From assembly GCA_029204225.1 (NCBI GenBank), contig CM055110.1, positions 32,484,299-32,548,298 on the forward strand: a stretch of 64,000 nucleotides of DNA, read 5' to 3'. A program made the translations under genes and the position numbers. Below are positions 1 through 10,689 of the stretch, piece by piece (position 1 is the first letter of the stretch; each line of letters opens with the position of its first letter). The notes below the pieces were generated by a model, which saw only the letters and a program-made list of their open reading frames with translations, was not told where the DNA came from and did not search any database. The DNA comes from Diphasiastrum complanatum (lineage: Eukaryota; Streptophyta; Lycopodiopsida; Lycopodiales; Lycopodiaceae).

Positions 1-2
1 AG

Positions 3-815
3 TGTAGGTTTGAAGGAATAGGTAGCATTCTATTACATGCATCATCATCAAAATCATTTTGCTTACATGATGTACTGTATGTACCTAAATTGACTAAGAA
101 TCTCATTAGTGTAGGACAGTTGTTTGATAGTGGATTGGATGCCAAGTTTTAAGTTGACAAGTGTATAATCTCAAGAGAAAATGAAGTTATTGCTAGAGGA
201 TCTAGAATTGGTAAGTTGTACAAACTAGATTCTAGGGAGAGCGCTAACATTTCAGATATTGCTTATGAGACCAAGGTTCTACAGGAGGATCTGTGGCATA
301 AGAGATTGGGTCATCCCAATTTCAAAGCCATGCAATCTATGGTCAAAGAAGGAAAAGTTGTTGGTCTACCAAAGACACTGTCAAATCAGCTTCTACCTTG
401 TGAAGCTTGTGTGCTGGCAAAGTCACACAGAAGGCCTTTTCCTAGATCAAGTATCAAGACAAAGCAACCATTTGAACTTGTACACTCAGATGTTCATTTG
501 TTATCAACTAAGAGCAAAGGAGGAGCCAACTGCTTTGTCTCTTTTGTAGATGATTATACAAGACATTCTTGGATCTGTTTCAAAAGCCATGGTTTATGAT
601 GTTTCTTACTTTTAAAGCTTATGTAGAGAAGCAGTTTCCTTTCAAGATAAAAGCTTTAAGAAGTGATAGTGGAGGGGAATAGACTTCCAATAAGTTTAAA
701 GACTTTTGTGAGAGAGAGGGTATTCAAAGAGAGTTCTCTTGTTCATATACTCCTCAGCAAAATGGAGTTGTTGAGAGAGAAAATAGAACTTTGTGTGAAT
801 GTGCAAAAGCCTTTG
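3..815 (+). pseudogene. Ty1/copia element A: pre-integrase and integrase remnant (5' end outside window)
   Basis: One frame from position 3 to 599 reads through the region after the protease (DVLYVPKLTKNLISVGQL), one TAA near 150, then the GAG-pre-integrase signature LWHKRLGHPNF and the start of the integrase core (PFELVHSDVH, FVDDYTRHSW). A frameshift near 600 leads to a second integrase piece (RSDSGGE, stop, then SYTPQQNGVVERENRTL). The protein would be the copia integrase that inserts cDNA into nuclear DNA. It is broken by at least two stops and a frameshift. Around 800-825 it is fused directly to reverse transcriptase sequence, so the integrase C-terminus and RT N-terminus are deleted. 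Gag, protease and the 5' LTR lie upstream of the window. The copia assignment is secure from domain order; the exact deletion junction is approximate. Confidence 0.88.
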
Positions 816-2162
816 TGCTAAAGGCTACTCTCAGATTAAAGGTCTTGATTATGAAATTACCTTTGCACCAGTTGCAAAGATGGTAACAATTCGAATACTC
901 ATCTCTCTTGCATGTTTTCACAAATGGAGTATGTTCCAGTTTGATGTTTCTAGTGCATTTCTCAATGGTTACCTTGAGGAAGAGATTTATATGGAGCAAC
1001 CTCCAGGTTTGTGAAGGAAGGTGATGAATCAAAAGTTTGTCTTTTGTTCAAAAGTCTGTATGGACTGAAACAAGCACCAAGATCTTGGAATGCAAGGCTC
1101 ACTTCTTATGTCATATCACTCGGACTTTGTCTAAGTGAATATGACCCTTCTCTGTATTATAAGTTTGTAGATAACTTTGTAATTATTCTTCTCATCTATG
1201 TAGATGATATCATTCTTTGTGGAAAGAGTGAGAAGTTAGTTGAAGAAACTAAGCATGCATTTGGTACTGAGTTTAAAATGCAGGACTTAGGAGTTCTTCA
1301 CTATATTCTAGGCCTTGAAATAGATTTTTGGAAAGGTCATGCATTTATAAGCCAAAGTAGATATGCACTTTCCATGCTTAGGAAATTTCATATGGAGAAC
1401 TGTAAAGGCATAGATACACCTATGGAGCACACTATAAAAGTTCCTATTAAAGATGATGAAAAATCATTTGAGGACATCACTCTTTATAGGAGTCTTATTG
1501 GCTCACTTATTTGGTTAACAATGACTAGGCCTGATCTAAGCTTTTGTGTTCATAAGCTAAATCAACACATGCAGGATCCAAAGTTATATCATTGGAAGTT
1601 GGCTAAAAGAGTCTTGAGGTATATATCTTCCACCTTGGATTATAGATTATACTATGAAGGAGAAGATCTGATTTTGATTGCTTTTTCAAATTCAGATTTT
1701 GCAGGAGACAGGTTGGATAGGAAATCCACAAGTGCTTACACTATATTTCTTGAAGGAAATTTGGTTTCTTGGCTATCAAAGAAGCAGGCAACTATTTCCT
1801 TATCATCCTGTGAAGTTGAATACAAATCTCTTACAACCACAACGAAGGAGGTTTTATGGATCAAAAGGCTACTTTGGGAGCTTAAGTGTTATGCAGATGA
1901 AGATTTACCAATTATCAAGAATGATAACATTTCAGCTCAGGCTCTTGCAAATAATCCAGTCTTTCATGCAAGGAGCAAGCATATTGAAGTGGCTCATCAT
2001 TTTGTAAGAGAAAAAGTCATTGGAAGAGAGATCTCATTGGAGCATGTTTCATCTTCAGATTGTGTTGCAAATCTTCTCAGCAAGCCTCTACTCAAGAATG
2101 TCTTTATGAAGATGAGGTCTAACCTTGGCCTAATTTTGAAATCTATGTTGACAGGAACATAA
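811..2162 (+). pseudogene. Ty1/copia element A: reverse transcriptase and RNase H
   Basis: The RT begins mid-domain (KGYSQIKGLDYEITFAPVAK, then FDVSSAFLNG). It shifts frame near 1012 and then stays open to 2162. In the 383-codon open segment the YGLKQAPRSW motif is at about residues 17-26, the catalytic YVDD at 63-66, the connection motif LYRSLIGSLIWLT near 160, and the RNase H motifs KSTSAY, SWLSKKQ and SCEVEYKSL follow. The end (HARSKHIEVAHHFVREK, then LSKPLLKN) is the normal copia pol C-terminus. The domain would make cDNA from element RNA. This 3' half is well preserved compared with the integrase half. A related but different copy is element G near 30 kb. Confidence 0.9.
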
Positions 2163-2164
2163 AT

Positions 2165-2951
2165 TTGAAGGAGGAGTGTGAAGATTATTAAAATATTATC
2201 TTCCTATCTCGAGTTTGGGGTCATGTCCATGATAATTTCCACTAGATTTCATGTTGTACATATAAGGAGTGTGAATTGAGCACATATCCTTCTAGTGTAG
2301 CTCGAATTTGAGTTAGATAGTTTCAATTATGATGACATGCAGATGTTTTGATAGCATGCAAAGTCTTATTGTATGCATGCAAGCCACATGCAATCAGTGC
2401 ATGCAACATGCAAAGTAGTTTCTGTGATCTACACATGTAGGCAATTTTATGAGTTGACATGCAGTATATGCACCATACATGCATGCAGTTACACATGTGG
2501 ATCTCTGGTAGGTGAATTAGTTCAGTTAAGTGGACTTTCCATGCAACTCCACTGTAGGAATTTGAGTCTCTCTCATGTAGGGAAAGCTGGGCATGTTTTG
2601 CCATATTGTGAATATTGAGATTTTGGTGTTTTGGACTCATTCTCTCTCTACCCAAGTTTCCTATGTATGATTTTCTCTCTCTACCCGAGAGCACCCTATT
2701 TTTCCCATACTGAACACTTAGAATTATTTCTGACATTCATTTCTCATAATGAAGAGTTAGAATTTCTCATCAGATGTATGCCATTGTGCTCTTGCCTTAG
2801 ATTTTTCAAGCATACTGTTCTTTGATCAATCTTGTGCAATCACAACACCTGAGTAAGATCTTGTAGGGTGTGTGGTGAAGTTCACACGTGCTAAAAACTT
2901 CACAAATCTTCTTCCAGTGAGATCAGCCCCTCAGTGGATAGATATTCTAAC
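2165..2951 (+). repeat. 3' LTR of copia element A with polypurine tract
   Basis: Just after the pol stop lies a purine run (gaaggaggag, 2167-2176), the usual plus-strand priming site, followed by a TG start at 2177. The end near 2951 is inferred from a terminal ACA (gatattctaaca) and is uncertain because the 5' LTR is outside the window. The LTR holds a cluster of CATGCA motifs at 2336-2545. Element G near 30.67 kb has the same purine-tract and LTR-start arrangement. Confidence 0.55.
2336..2545. promoter_or_regulatory. Cluster of CATGCA (RY-type) motifs in LTR A
   Basis: Ten CATGCA hexamers occur at 2336, 2355, 2376, 2387, 2400, 2407, 2458, 2478, 2482 and 2540; nine lie within 152 bp. CATGCA is the core of the RY element bound by plant B3-domain factors of the ABI3/FUS3/LEC2 type. 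Whether these sites control the LTR is inference; the density is directly visible. Confidence 0.5.
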
Positions 2952-5670
2952 ATTTTATCCCTTGCACATGGCATTAAGTGCAAGTTACATCTATAACATA
3001 TTGGATACGACTCCCAGATCTTATGTATTGAGGTGAATCAATTATGTAAAAATCAAGTTGGATGATCTAAATAGTTAGGTATAACTACCAATGCTCCCAC
3101 TAAGGTTAATCTATATACTATATTAGTAATGGATATGTCTATGTGGAAGAAGCATAAACATTAAATTCTTGGATGGAGTGATATGTGAAAATTGTGAATT
3201 AGTACTCGATTATTTTGCTTATTTGAGGCCAACCTTTTAAGTAAAGTTCACGTGATTTCTTTAACATGTATGAAATCAGATCACATGACTTAAATCATTT
3301 TTAGAGCTATGTATTGGCCAATATAGCTAGTCTTGGCGATGGCTAAGTTAGTAAAAATTATTCTAGAGAGATGAGAGAGAGAGAGTCATAAATTTTAACT
3401 ATAAATATTAGGTAGGACTTGAAGAAAGGAGGACCATTTTCCATTTGCATATGTGGAAGATTTTGGAGCAATACTATCATCTCATCTTTGGCTCTCTTCT
3501 ACATGTGTGTAGAAATCTTGTTGAATGCTTAATAGATGTGCATTTTGGTGATTCATTGAATGCATTTTTGCCATAGTGCAACTTGTTAATGGAGTTTAGG
3601 ATTAGATATGAACATGTGCTGATTAAGTTATGATTTTATTTCATTTTGGTAAGTGGTTTTAATCATACTAGTGAGCTAGTGAAGAAATCAGCTAACATCA
3701 AAGGAAGTGATTGGTGATGCAACTATACTTGGCCTATGTCTACATTTAGAATCATCTTTGTATCTTGAATACACATACTGTAATTCCATATAACCTTTGG
3801 GTGATTGCAAGAGATTTCACAAATACAGAGGGCATTATAGATGGTCTAGTCATTATTCAATCTTGATAGATTCAAATCTCAATTATGTGAATCACATTTG
3901 TTGTACATGTAAATGATTGTATGGATATTATCAAAATGGATGCCACATTATATTTTGATCATAGTTACGAGTATTCAGGATGCAAAATTGGAGATTGTTA
4001 ATTGGATATGATATTTGAAAGTGAATTTAAAATTCTTGGTGATCAGATGGGCTACATGTCACTAGATATGAGTTTTTTAATAGTTGAATTACACTTGATA
4101 TAGATTGATGATGAGGATGAGTCAAATTTGACAGGGCTCAGACTTGATGAGATGGAAATAACATAAATTGATATTAGATCAAAGTGATGATGTATATAAT
4201 AACTTTATAAAGATAGAATATGATTACGCGATGACATGTTTTCAACATGTAACTTCGAACTAGTTCCAGATGTAGGTAAATAAATGACATGGCACAAAAA
4301 TTTCGGCTTTCTCAATTAGACTTGTCCTCCCAAAAGATACAAGATTATATTACGTGGAGATTTCAATTAGACATGCAAGTTTTAGAAAAATTTTAGAGAG
4401 AGAAAATGAGTTAAGTCCAATGTTTTAGCTCGCATTTGGGTCAATGAATAAATCAAACATAGTGTAGTCTAGTTTCCCAACAAATGAGTATGAATGTCTA
4501 GTCAATAGGACGATAAATTAAGTTGGCAAATCAAAAAATTTAGGCCTAACCACTTCACAAGATTTAAAACATATTGTAATTCCAACAGGGCAAGTCTCAA
4601 TACTAAACATAGGCTTGTCATTATGTAGTGTTGGTGATCACCTAGGAAGTTGCACTTTAATACTTTTACATCAGGTTTACCTCTTTTCTCCTTTGGAATG
4701 TGAGCGAAGGCTTTTGTCCAAAAATCCTCAAGTGACTCATTTTGGCTTCCTGTTGGTGAATGCTTATTCTAGTTTTAACTTTGGTATTGCAATGGTAGGA
4801 CTCCTATTCTGGAGATAAACTGTGATATTGCAATCCCTTACGTGTAAGAAAATCAATGTGTTAATTTAAAGATTCATTGCAGATAAAATTATATGCAATG
4901 AATCTATAAATTAACATATTGATTTTCTTACATGTAAGAAAAAGACAAGAGCTAATCAGAACTTGCAAAGATCTTTCATCGACAATTGACATTACAGAAG
5001 AACATGTATAAATTCATGAATTTAATCAATAAAAGAAAGCCACAAGTTGGGCTTTAGTACAATTGTACAAATTTAATGTCTTTCTTCATGAATCTATATA
5101 GTGCAATTTATGCATTTGGGACATTATCAAATCTCCATTCTTTGCTCTCTATAGCTCTCTATATGTACATCATTAGTGCCGTGCCCCTATGGGAGTACAA
5201 CATATGGTACTACCAAGGATGCTAAAGATTAACTCTTGTTTGAATTTGTACACATGGTAGCTTGCATAGTCACTAGGCAAAATTTGCAAGCCAATCAATA
5301 TCAGAACATCAATTATTGATACTAAATAAAAGGATGACTAGTATTGTAGAAACTATATCAAAATTGGATTACAACTTACCTTTGCAAGATCAACATCCTC
5401 CTAAAAATTAAACCACTCAAAGAATAGATTCGCATTGTACAACGTACAACATCCGTAGTTTAATGAGTCATTTTGATAAAGATTATCTGCAATGTAATAT
5501 CAGTTGACGACTGAGTGCATTTCGGAAGGCGACACCGATTTGGCTTTCAAATTGGTGGAAAAGCGGTGAGTGGCCTGGTAAGGGAAAAAGTGCAGGTCAT
5601 TATTTTCAACTTTTGACATTACTGTTGGCCTCGACATACTGTTCTTAGCCTAAGGCAGAAGTTTCAAGCA
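2952..5670. other. AT-rich intergenic stretch with no recognisable gene
   Basis: No domain or long open frame was recognised here. The only open frame of note (4615-4818, 67 codons) has no familiar motif. The stretch contains a GA-rich run near 3370 with a possible TATA motif (actataaatatt) near 3400, and one strong inverted repeat at 4837-4938. A more GC-balanced segment at about 5500-5670 may be the decayed 5' end of copia C; no primer binding site was found in it. Confidence 0.5.
4837..4938. repeat. Foldback: 45-bp inverted arms with a 12-bp loop
   Basis: Arms 4837-4881 and 4894-4938 are reverse complements over 45 bp with 3 mismatches. The loop is only 12 bp. The outer ends are themselves palindromic (cttacgtgtaag and cttacatgtaag). 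No coding potential is seen. A miniature inverted-repeat element or a small-RNA precursor are both possible; the sequence alone does not decide. Confidence 0.85.
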
Positions 5671-5679
5671 GTTTTGCGA

Positions 5680-6163
5680 TGGCAAACATGGGAAGAGTCC
5701 ATTTTGAGTGAAAAGCAAATTGGATGGGATTTCCAACTATGCAGTGTGGAAATTCAAAATGAAAAACATACTGATGGAGAAAGATGTGTGGGAAGTCATC
5801 ACAGGTGATGAGAGAAGGCCGCCAAATGAAGCAAACATCAAAGTGTTCGACAAAAAGACGAGGAAAGCTTTGACCTTCATTAACTTGTCAATGAAAGATC
5901 ACATCATTACCCACATTTGTGATGCTACTATACCCAGACAGGCATGGGATGTGCTAAAGGAGCAGTTTGAGACATCAAATCCGTCAAGAATCATGTTTCT
6001 GAAGTCAAAGTTGAATCGTGCCCGCATGGAGCAAGGAGAGCACATTCAGACGTACATGACAAGAATCAAGACAATGAGAGATGAACTGCATTCTATTGGC
6101 GAGCGCATACGTGATGTGGAGCTGGTGCACAATGCATTGTGCGTAATGCTCCAAATTGAATGA
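5680..6163 (+). pseudogene. Ty1/copia element C: gag (UBN2-type)
   Basis: An ATG at 5680 starts a short frame that is broken just before the main gag frame. The main frame (from 5708) reads SNYAVWKFKMKNILMEKDVW near its start, then HICDATIPRQAWDVLKEQFE and LKSKLNRARMEQGEHIQTYM, the typical UBN2/retrotran_gag_2 pattern of plant copia gag, which packages element RNA in virus-like particles. It ends at 6163 after about 151 codons. The zinc knuckle, protease and first part of integrase are missing, because integrase core sequence appears within 40 bp downstream. This is an internally deleted copy. Confidence 0.85.
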
Positions 6164-6194
6164 TTCGTTGTCCAAATTTGGCCTAGGTATAGCT

Positions 6195-8688
6195 CCTAGT
6201 AGACGAAAATCAAACAAGTAGAAAGATCAAAATCCTAAGATCAGATAGTGGAGGTGAGTACAAGTCTAATGACTTCACTGATCTTTGTGATCAATGTGGG
6301 ATTAAAAGACAATTTATGCAAGCTCATACTCCTGTTCTCAATGGTGTAGCTGAGCGCAAGAGTCGTACGATTGTGGAAAGTGCCAAATCTATGCTAGCTG
6401 AGATGAAACTACCAAAAGATTTTTGGTCAGAAGCATGTAGCACGGTAGTCTATCTTCAAAATAGAAGTCCTACCATTGCCATACCAAAGATAACACTTGA
6501 GGAAGCATTCACGAAGAAGAAGCCAAAGGTGAACCACTTGCAAATCTTTGGATGTAAGGCCTTTGTACACATTCCTAAGGAAGAGGGACGTAAACTTGAT
6601 GTAAAAGCTATCAAGTGCATATTCCTAGGATATGATGATCGTGTGAAGGGCTATAGATGTTTTGATCCAGTCGAAAACAAAATTCATATAAGCCGTGATG
6701 TTATCTTTGATGAATCCAAGATGTATGAAGACAAGGATACTAAGAAGATAGACACATCCAGTGGGAAAGATGGTATAGTGAGGATACCACCTGATGATGA
6801 TCCATTCATTGACCTTCCGAGTGATGAACATGAGGATACATCTCAAGATACTACTACTCAACCTCAAGAAACAGGTTGGAGAGGTAGGGACAAACCTTTT
6901 GGTGCAAGAAGGATTGAAGCTGCAGGTGACAAACGCAAGGAGAAGGATGTACTGTGGGATACATTTTCACTAGGAAGCCGATCACCTGACAGAAAGCTCC
7001 CTAAGTGGTTTGAGAGATTGTTGGAGAGCCGCGACATAGATGACTTTCCAGGATCATCTAACCAGGGAGAGCTACGAAGATCAACAAGAGAGAAGATACT
7101 ACCTGAAAGGTATGAAGCAAATTATGCTCTCTTATCTAGCATTATTCAAAGCAAAGAACCTTCGACTTATGGTGAAGCAAAGGATGATAACATTTGGGCC
7201 AAGGCCATGGGAGAGGAGCTGAAGTCAATTGCTAAGCATAACACATGGGACTTAGTAGAACCACCAACTGGCAAGAAACCCATTGGTTGCAAATGGGTAT
7301 ACAGGACCAAGTACCATGCAGATGGAAGTATAGCAAAACACAAAGCAAGATTAGTGATCAAAGGGTACGCACAAAATAAAGGCATCGACTATGAGGAGAC
7401 CTTTGTGCCGGTTTGTAAGTGGAATACTCTACATCTACTTATTGCTTTAGCTTCACATTTTGGTTGGCCTTTGCATCAGATGGATGTGAAATCTACTTTT
7501 CTAAATGGTGAGTTAGAAGAAGAAGTGTTCATGGATCAACCTGAAGGCTTTGTAACGAAAGGACAGGAAAACAGAGCATGTCGCTTGAAGAAAGCGCTTT
7601 ATGGTCTTAAACAAGCACCACGTGCGTGGTATAGCAGGATTGATGCCTACTTTCGTTCAAAGGGGATGGTGAGAACACATTCTGATCCAAATCTATATGT
7701 CTTATGCTTTGATGGTATGGTTGCTTGGATTGCTCTTTATGTTGATGACTTGATCATTACGGGAAATAATCAAGAGATGATAGACATGATCAAGAAAGAC
7801 CTCATGGAACAATTTGAGATGACAGATCTCAGCCTGATGTATTATTGCCTTGGAGTAGAAGTGTGGCAAAAAGGACATGAAGTGGGTTTAACACAGGTAA
7901 AGTATGTCAAAGAGTTGCTATATAGGTTTAGGTTGCAGGATTGCAAACCAGTAAACACTCCTATTGAACCAGGTAAAAAGCTTTCTAAGCTTGATGAGTC
8001 ATAGTCATTTGATGCTACGCTATATAGATAGTTAGTAGGGAGCTTGATTTACCTTACCACGACTAGACCAAATATATGCTATGATGTTGGCATTGTAAGT
8101 CAGTTTATGGCAGCACCTACGGAAATGCATTGGAAGGCAACTAAACGCATTGTGTGTTATGTGAAAGGCACTTCAGAGTATGGCTTGATTTACAGGAAGC
8201 ATGATGGTTTACCTGAGTTGTGTGGCTATGTGGATGCGGACTGGGGAGGTGACTATGATGATCGTAGATCCACCACAGGATATATATTCCAATTTTGTGG
8301 TAGTTGCTTTTCTTGGTCTAGTAAGAAGCAAAGTACAATTGCTCTTTCCACCACAGAAGTAGAGTATAAGGCAATGTGTAGTGCTGCACAGTAAGCTATA
8401 TGGTTGAGACAAATCTTGGAAGAAATTGGCATGAAGTAGAAAAATCCCACGACTTTACATAGCGACAGTTAGAGTGGCATTCAGCTAGCAAAGAATCCAG
8501 TGTTTCATGCGAGAACTAAACACATTGAGATTCAGTATCACTTCATACGTGAGTGGCTACTGAGTCGTGAAATTCATGTTGTTCATTGTAGCACAGAAGA
8601 ACAACTAGCTGATATTTTCACTAAGTCACTTACTGGAGAAAAGTTTGATAAGTTTAGATCAAAGCTTTCTGTACTTAAAGTTTGTTGA
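6195..8688 (+). pseudogene. Ty1/copia element C: integrase C-part, RT and RNase H in one frame with stops
   Basis: Integrase enters mid-core (ILRSDSGGEYKSNDF, then TPVLNGVAERKSRT), continues through WSEACSTVVYLQNRSPT and the conserved IFGCKAFVHIP, and passes a variable linker. RT starts near 7200 (GCKWVYRTKYHADG, MDVKSTFLNGE, YGLKQAPRAW) and has the YVDD catalytic motif at 7738-7749. RNase H follows (YVDADWGGDYDDRRSTTGY, KKQSTIALSTTEVEY), then FHARTKHIEIQYHFIRE and the pol end LADIFTKSLTGEKF. From 6316 to 8688 everything is one frame, interrupted only by in-frame stops at about 8002, 8029, 8392, 8437 and 8467. At least four are TAG where relatives would carry a CAG glutamine. No frameshift is seen. 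Confidence 0.92.
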
Positions 8689-8724
8689 CTTTAAAGCTAT
8701 GTATATGACTGTATAAAAAGTGAC

Positions 8725-9060
8725 TCTACTTTAAGGGAGAGAGTTAGAATTAAAGTTAGAATCACTATGTTATTGTACTGTGGGTCCTATCAGTGGATAA
8801 GGATCAGTTGGCCTCGCCACGAGGCATGTCGACGAGACACGCGTCCCGCCAACGGCAACCTGGGTCATGCATGGGTTGCCTGAGTGAACAACTATGTGTA
8901 CAGTGTAATCTCATTTGGAGAAATACAGTTGCTATGTGAGCTTGCTGTGGAGAGTGTTTTCTGTCTGTGTTACTATGTGGCATGATCTGTGTTCCTGTAC
9001 AAAGCAAATTCTAAGTATACTGCTTTTCATTTATTTAGAACCATACTTCACATTGAATCT
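8725..9060 (+). repeat. Probable 3' LTR region of copia element C
   Basis: A purine run (ttaagggagagag, about 8731-8743) follows the pol end by roughly 40 bp and resembles a polypurine tract. The next bases (ttagaattaaagttagaa) look like a plant copia LTR start whose terminal TG is lost. The 3' boundary cannot be placed without the 5' LTR. A 9-bp hairpin (tatactct/agagtata) lies just beyond, near 9110. Confidence 0.4.
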
Positions 9061-9189
9061 GTTTTCAGTAATACCACACACAAACCATTTCTAATTTCTT
9101 CGGTGCACTATACTCTCATTTTTTAGAGTATAAATTGATTTTTAAGATCCTGTTAGGCAACTAGAACACTTAAAGCTGTGATCATATTT

Positions 9190-10620
9190 AGCATAAGCAT
9201 TCTATTAGACTGTTTTTGCATCTAGCAGCTGATTGTAGCGAGAGAGCTATTCCGCAAAATTCCTGCTCTCTTCTCCGTTCGCGTTCTTCTGTCTCCATTG
9301 CCCCCATCACTTTTCACCCTTCTTGCCGCTTCGAGTGTCCAAAGCCCCTCTCACTCCACCCAGTCCCAATCACCAATCCACGACACTGCCACCACTGCCC
9401 AATATTCTCCCACCCCTCAGACGTCCTCACTCTTTTCTCCCTGACTTTTTGAGCAGCGTCCATGGAATCTGGCCGAGTGTTTTTGTTCCATCTCATCCCA
9501 TGGATGTTTATGCTACCCATGCTGTGCAGGTTGTAGTTGCAGCCCAACACCAAGCCAATGTGGTTTGCCAGACCATTAGCCAATTGGAAAACTAGCACGT
9601 CATCGAGCTCCAAGAGCGTGACGATTGGGGATGCGTCAAAAAGATGATTATTGGGGATGTTTATGCTACCCATGTTGTGCAGGATGTAGTTGCAGCCCAA
9701 CACCAAGTCAATGTGGTTTGCCAGACCATGAGCCAATTCGAAAACTAGCGCATCACTGAGCTCCAAGAGCGTGACGATTGGGGATGCATCAAAAAGATGA
9801 TCTCCAGGCGAAGGCCGACATTGTTGACTAGCTGACTCAACAGATGAATGACGTTGAGGATGTTAATAAAAAACTTCAGCAAGAAAATAAAAAAATCCAA
9901 AAAATTAATAAAGAGAAGGACATGGACATTGAGAAGCTCCGCACTCATATCAATAAACTCAAAGTGTCTCTGGCTACTAAGCACAAGCTATCCCCAGCCT
10001 ATTTTGACTCTGGCCATGTATTGCAGACCAGCTATGGGCCTCCCAACGAGACTATTTGGCCCTCCAACAACAACTGGATATCCTAAAAAATAAGCCTAAC
10101 GAGCAAGCCATCCAGACTATTATCACCCAACAGATCAACTATGGCTAGCAGCAAGTCGATGGCCTGAAGAGCCATGTCGCATCGTTGAATTTCTTTCTTT
10201 GATCGTCCGAGACTCTCAGGGACACCAAAGATGCCCAAATTGAAATCGACTCCCCATCTAGTACATCTCATCAATACAAGAGGGTGGAGCATTATAAGGC
10301 CCAATATACTTAATTAAAATCCAATATTGGTGACTTAAAAGATAATAATGAATCAGCACTCCAAAAATACGCTTGAAATCTCAAATCTTCGGGCCAAATA
10401 TACAGAATCAGCCGAGGAGATTACAACTCTAGAGCAAATGGTTGATGTCAAGGACCATGCCATGAGGCAATTCACCGAACTAAGCATGGACCCAAACAAA
10501 AACTTCTCTCTAGAATTGAAACATCACTCCGTGCTGATCTCGCATCATATTGGCCTTGATGGAACCAGCCTTTCTGACTTGAGTGCTATTCCATTACAAA
10601 ACTCGCACATTGAAATATAA
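9190..10620 (+). pseudogene. Broken coiled-coil protein gene, unidentified
   Basis: A CT-rich, 5'-UTR-like stretch (9240-9470) precedes an ATG at 9502 (MDVYATHAVQVVVAAQHQ). This frame contains a 153-bp tandem duplication and stops. Downstream, in other frames, clear heptad-rich coiled-coil text appears (VNKKLQQENKKIQKINKEKD, IEKLRTHINKLKVSLATKHK, then AEEITTLEQMVDVKDHAMRQ), ending with a frame that closes at 10620. Several frameshifts and stops interrupt it. No enzyme motif is visible. It could be a decayed host coiled-coil gene or the coiled-coil gag-like ORF of an unrecognised element. Function is not assigned. Confidence 0.45.
9502..9807 (+). repeat. 153-bp direct tandem duplication
   Basis: Units 9502-9654 and 9655-9807 are about 92% identical by eye and abut exactly. 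The period is a multiple of three (51 codons), so the duplication would have kept the reading frame. Both units end their open frame at the same place (QLEN or QFEN followed by TAG), so the stop may predate the duplication. Confidence 0.85.
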
Positions 10621-10689
10621 TTGTTGTTGAGGAAGAATGTAAATCTTGATGTGGATTTACGAGTGTCTACATCTCTTGCCCAACTTCTA

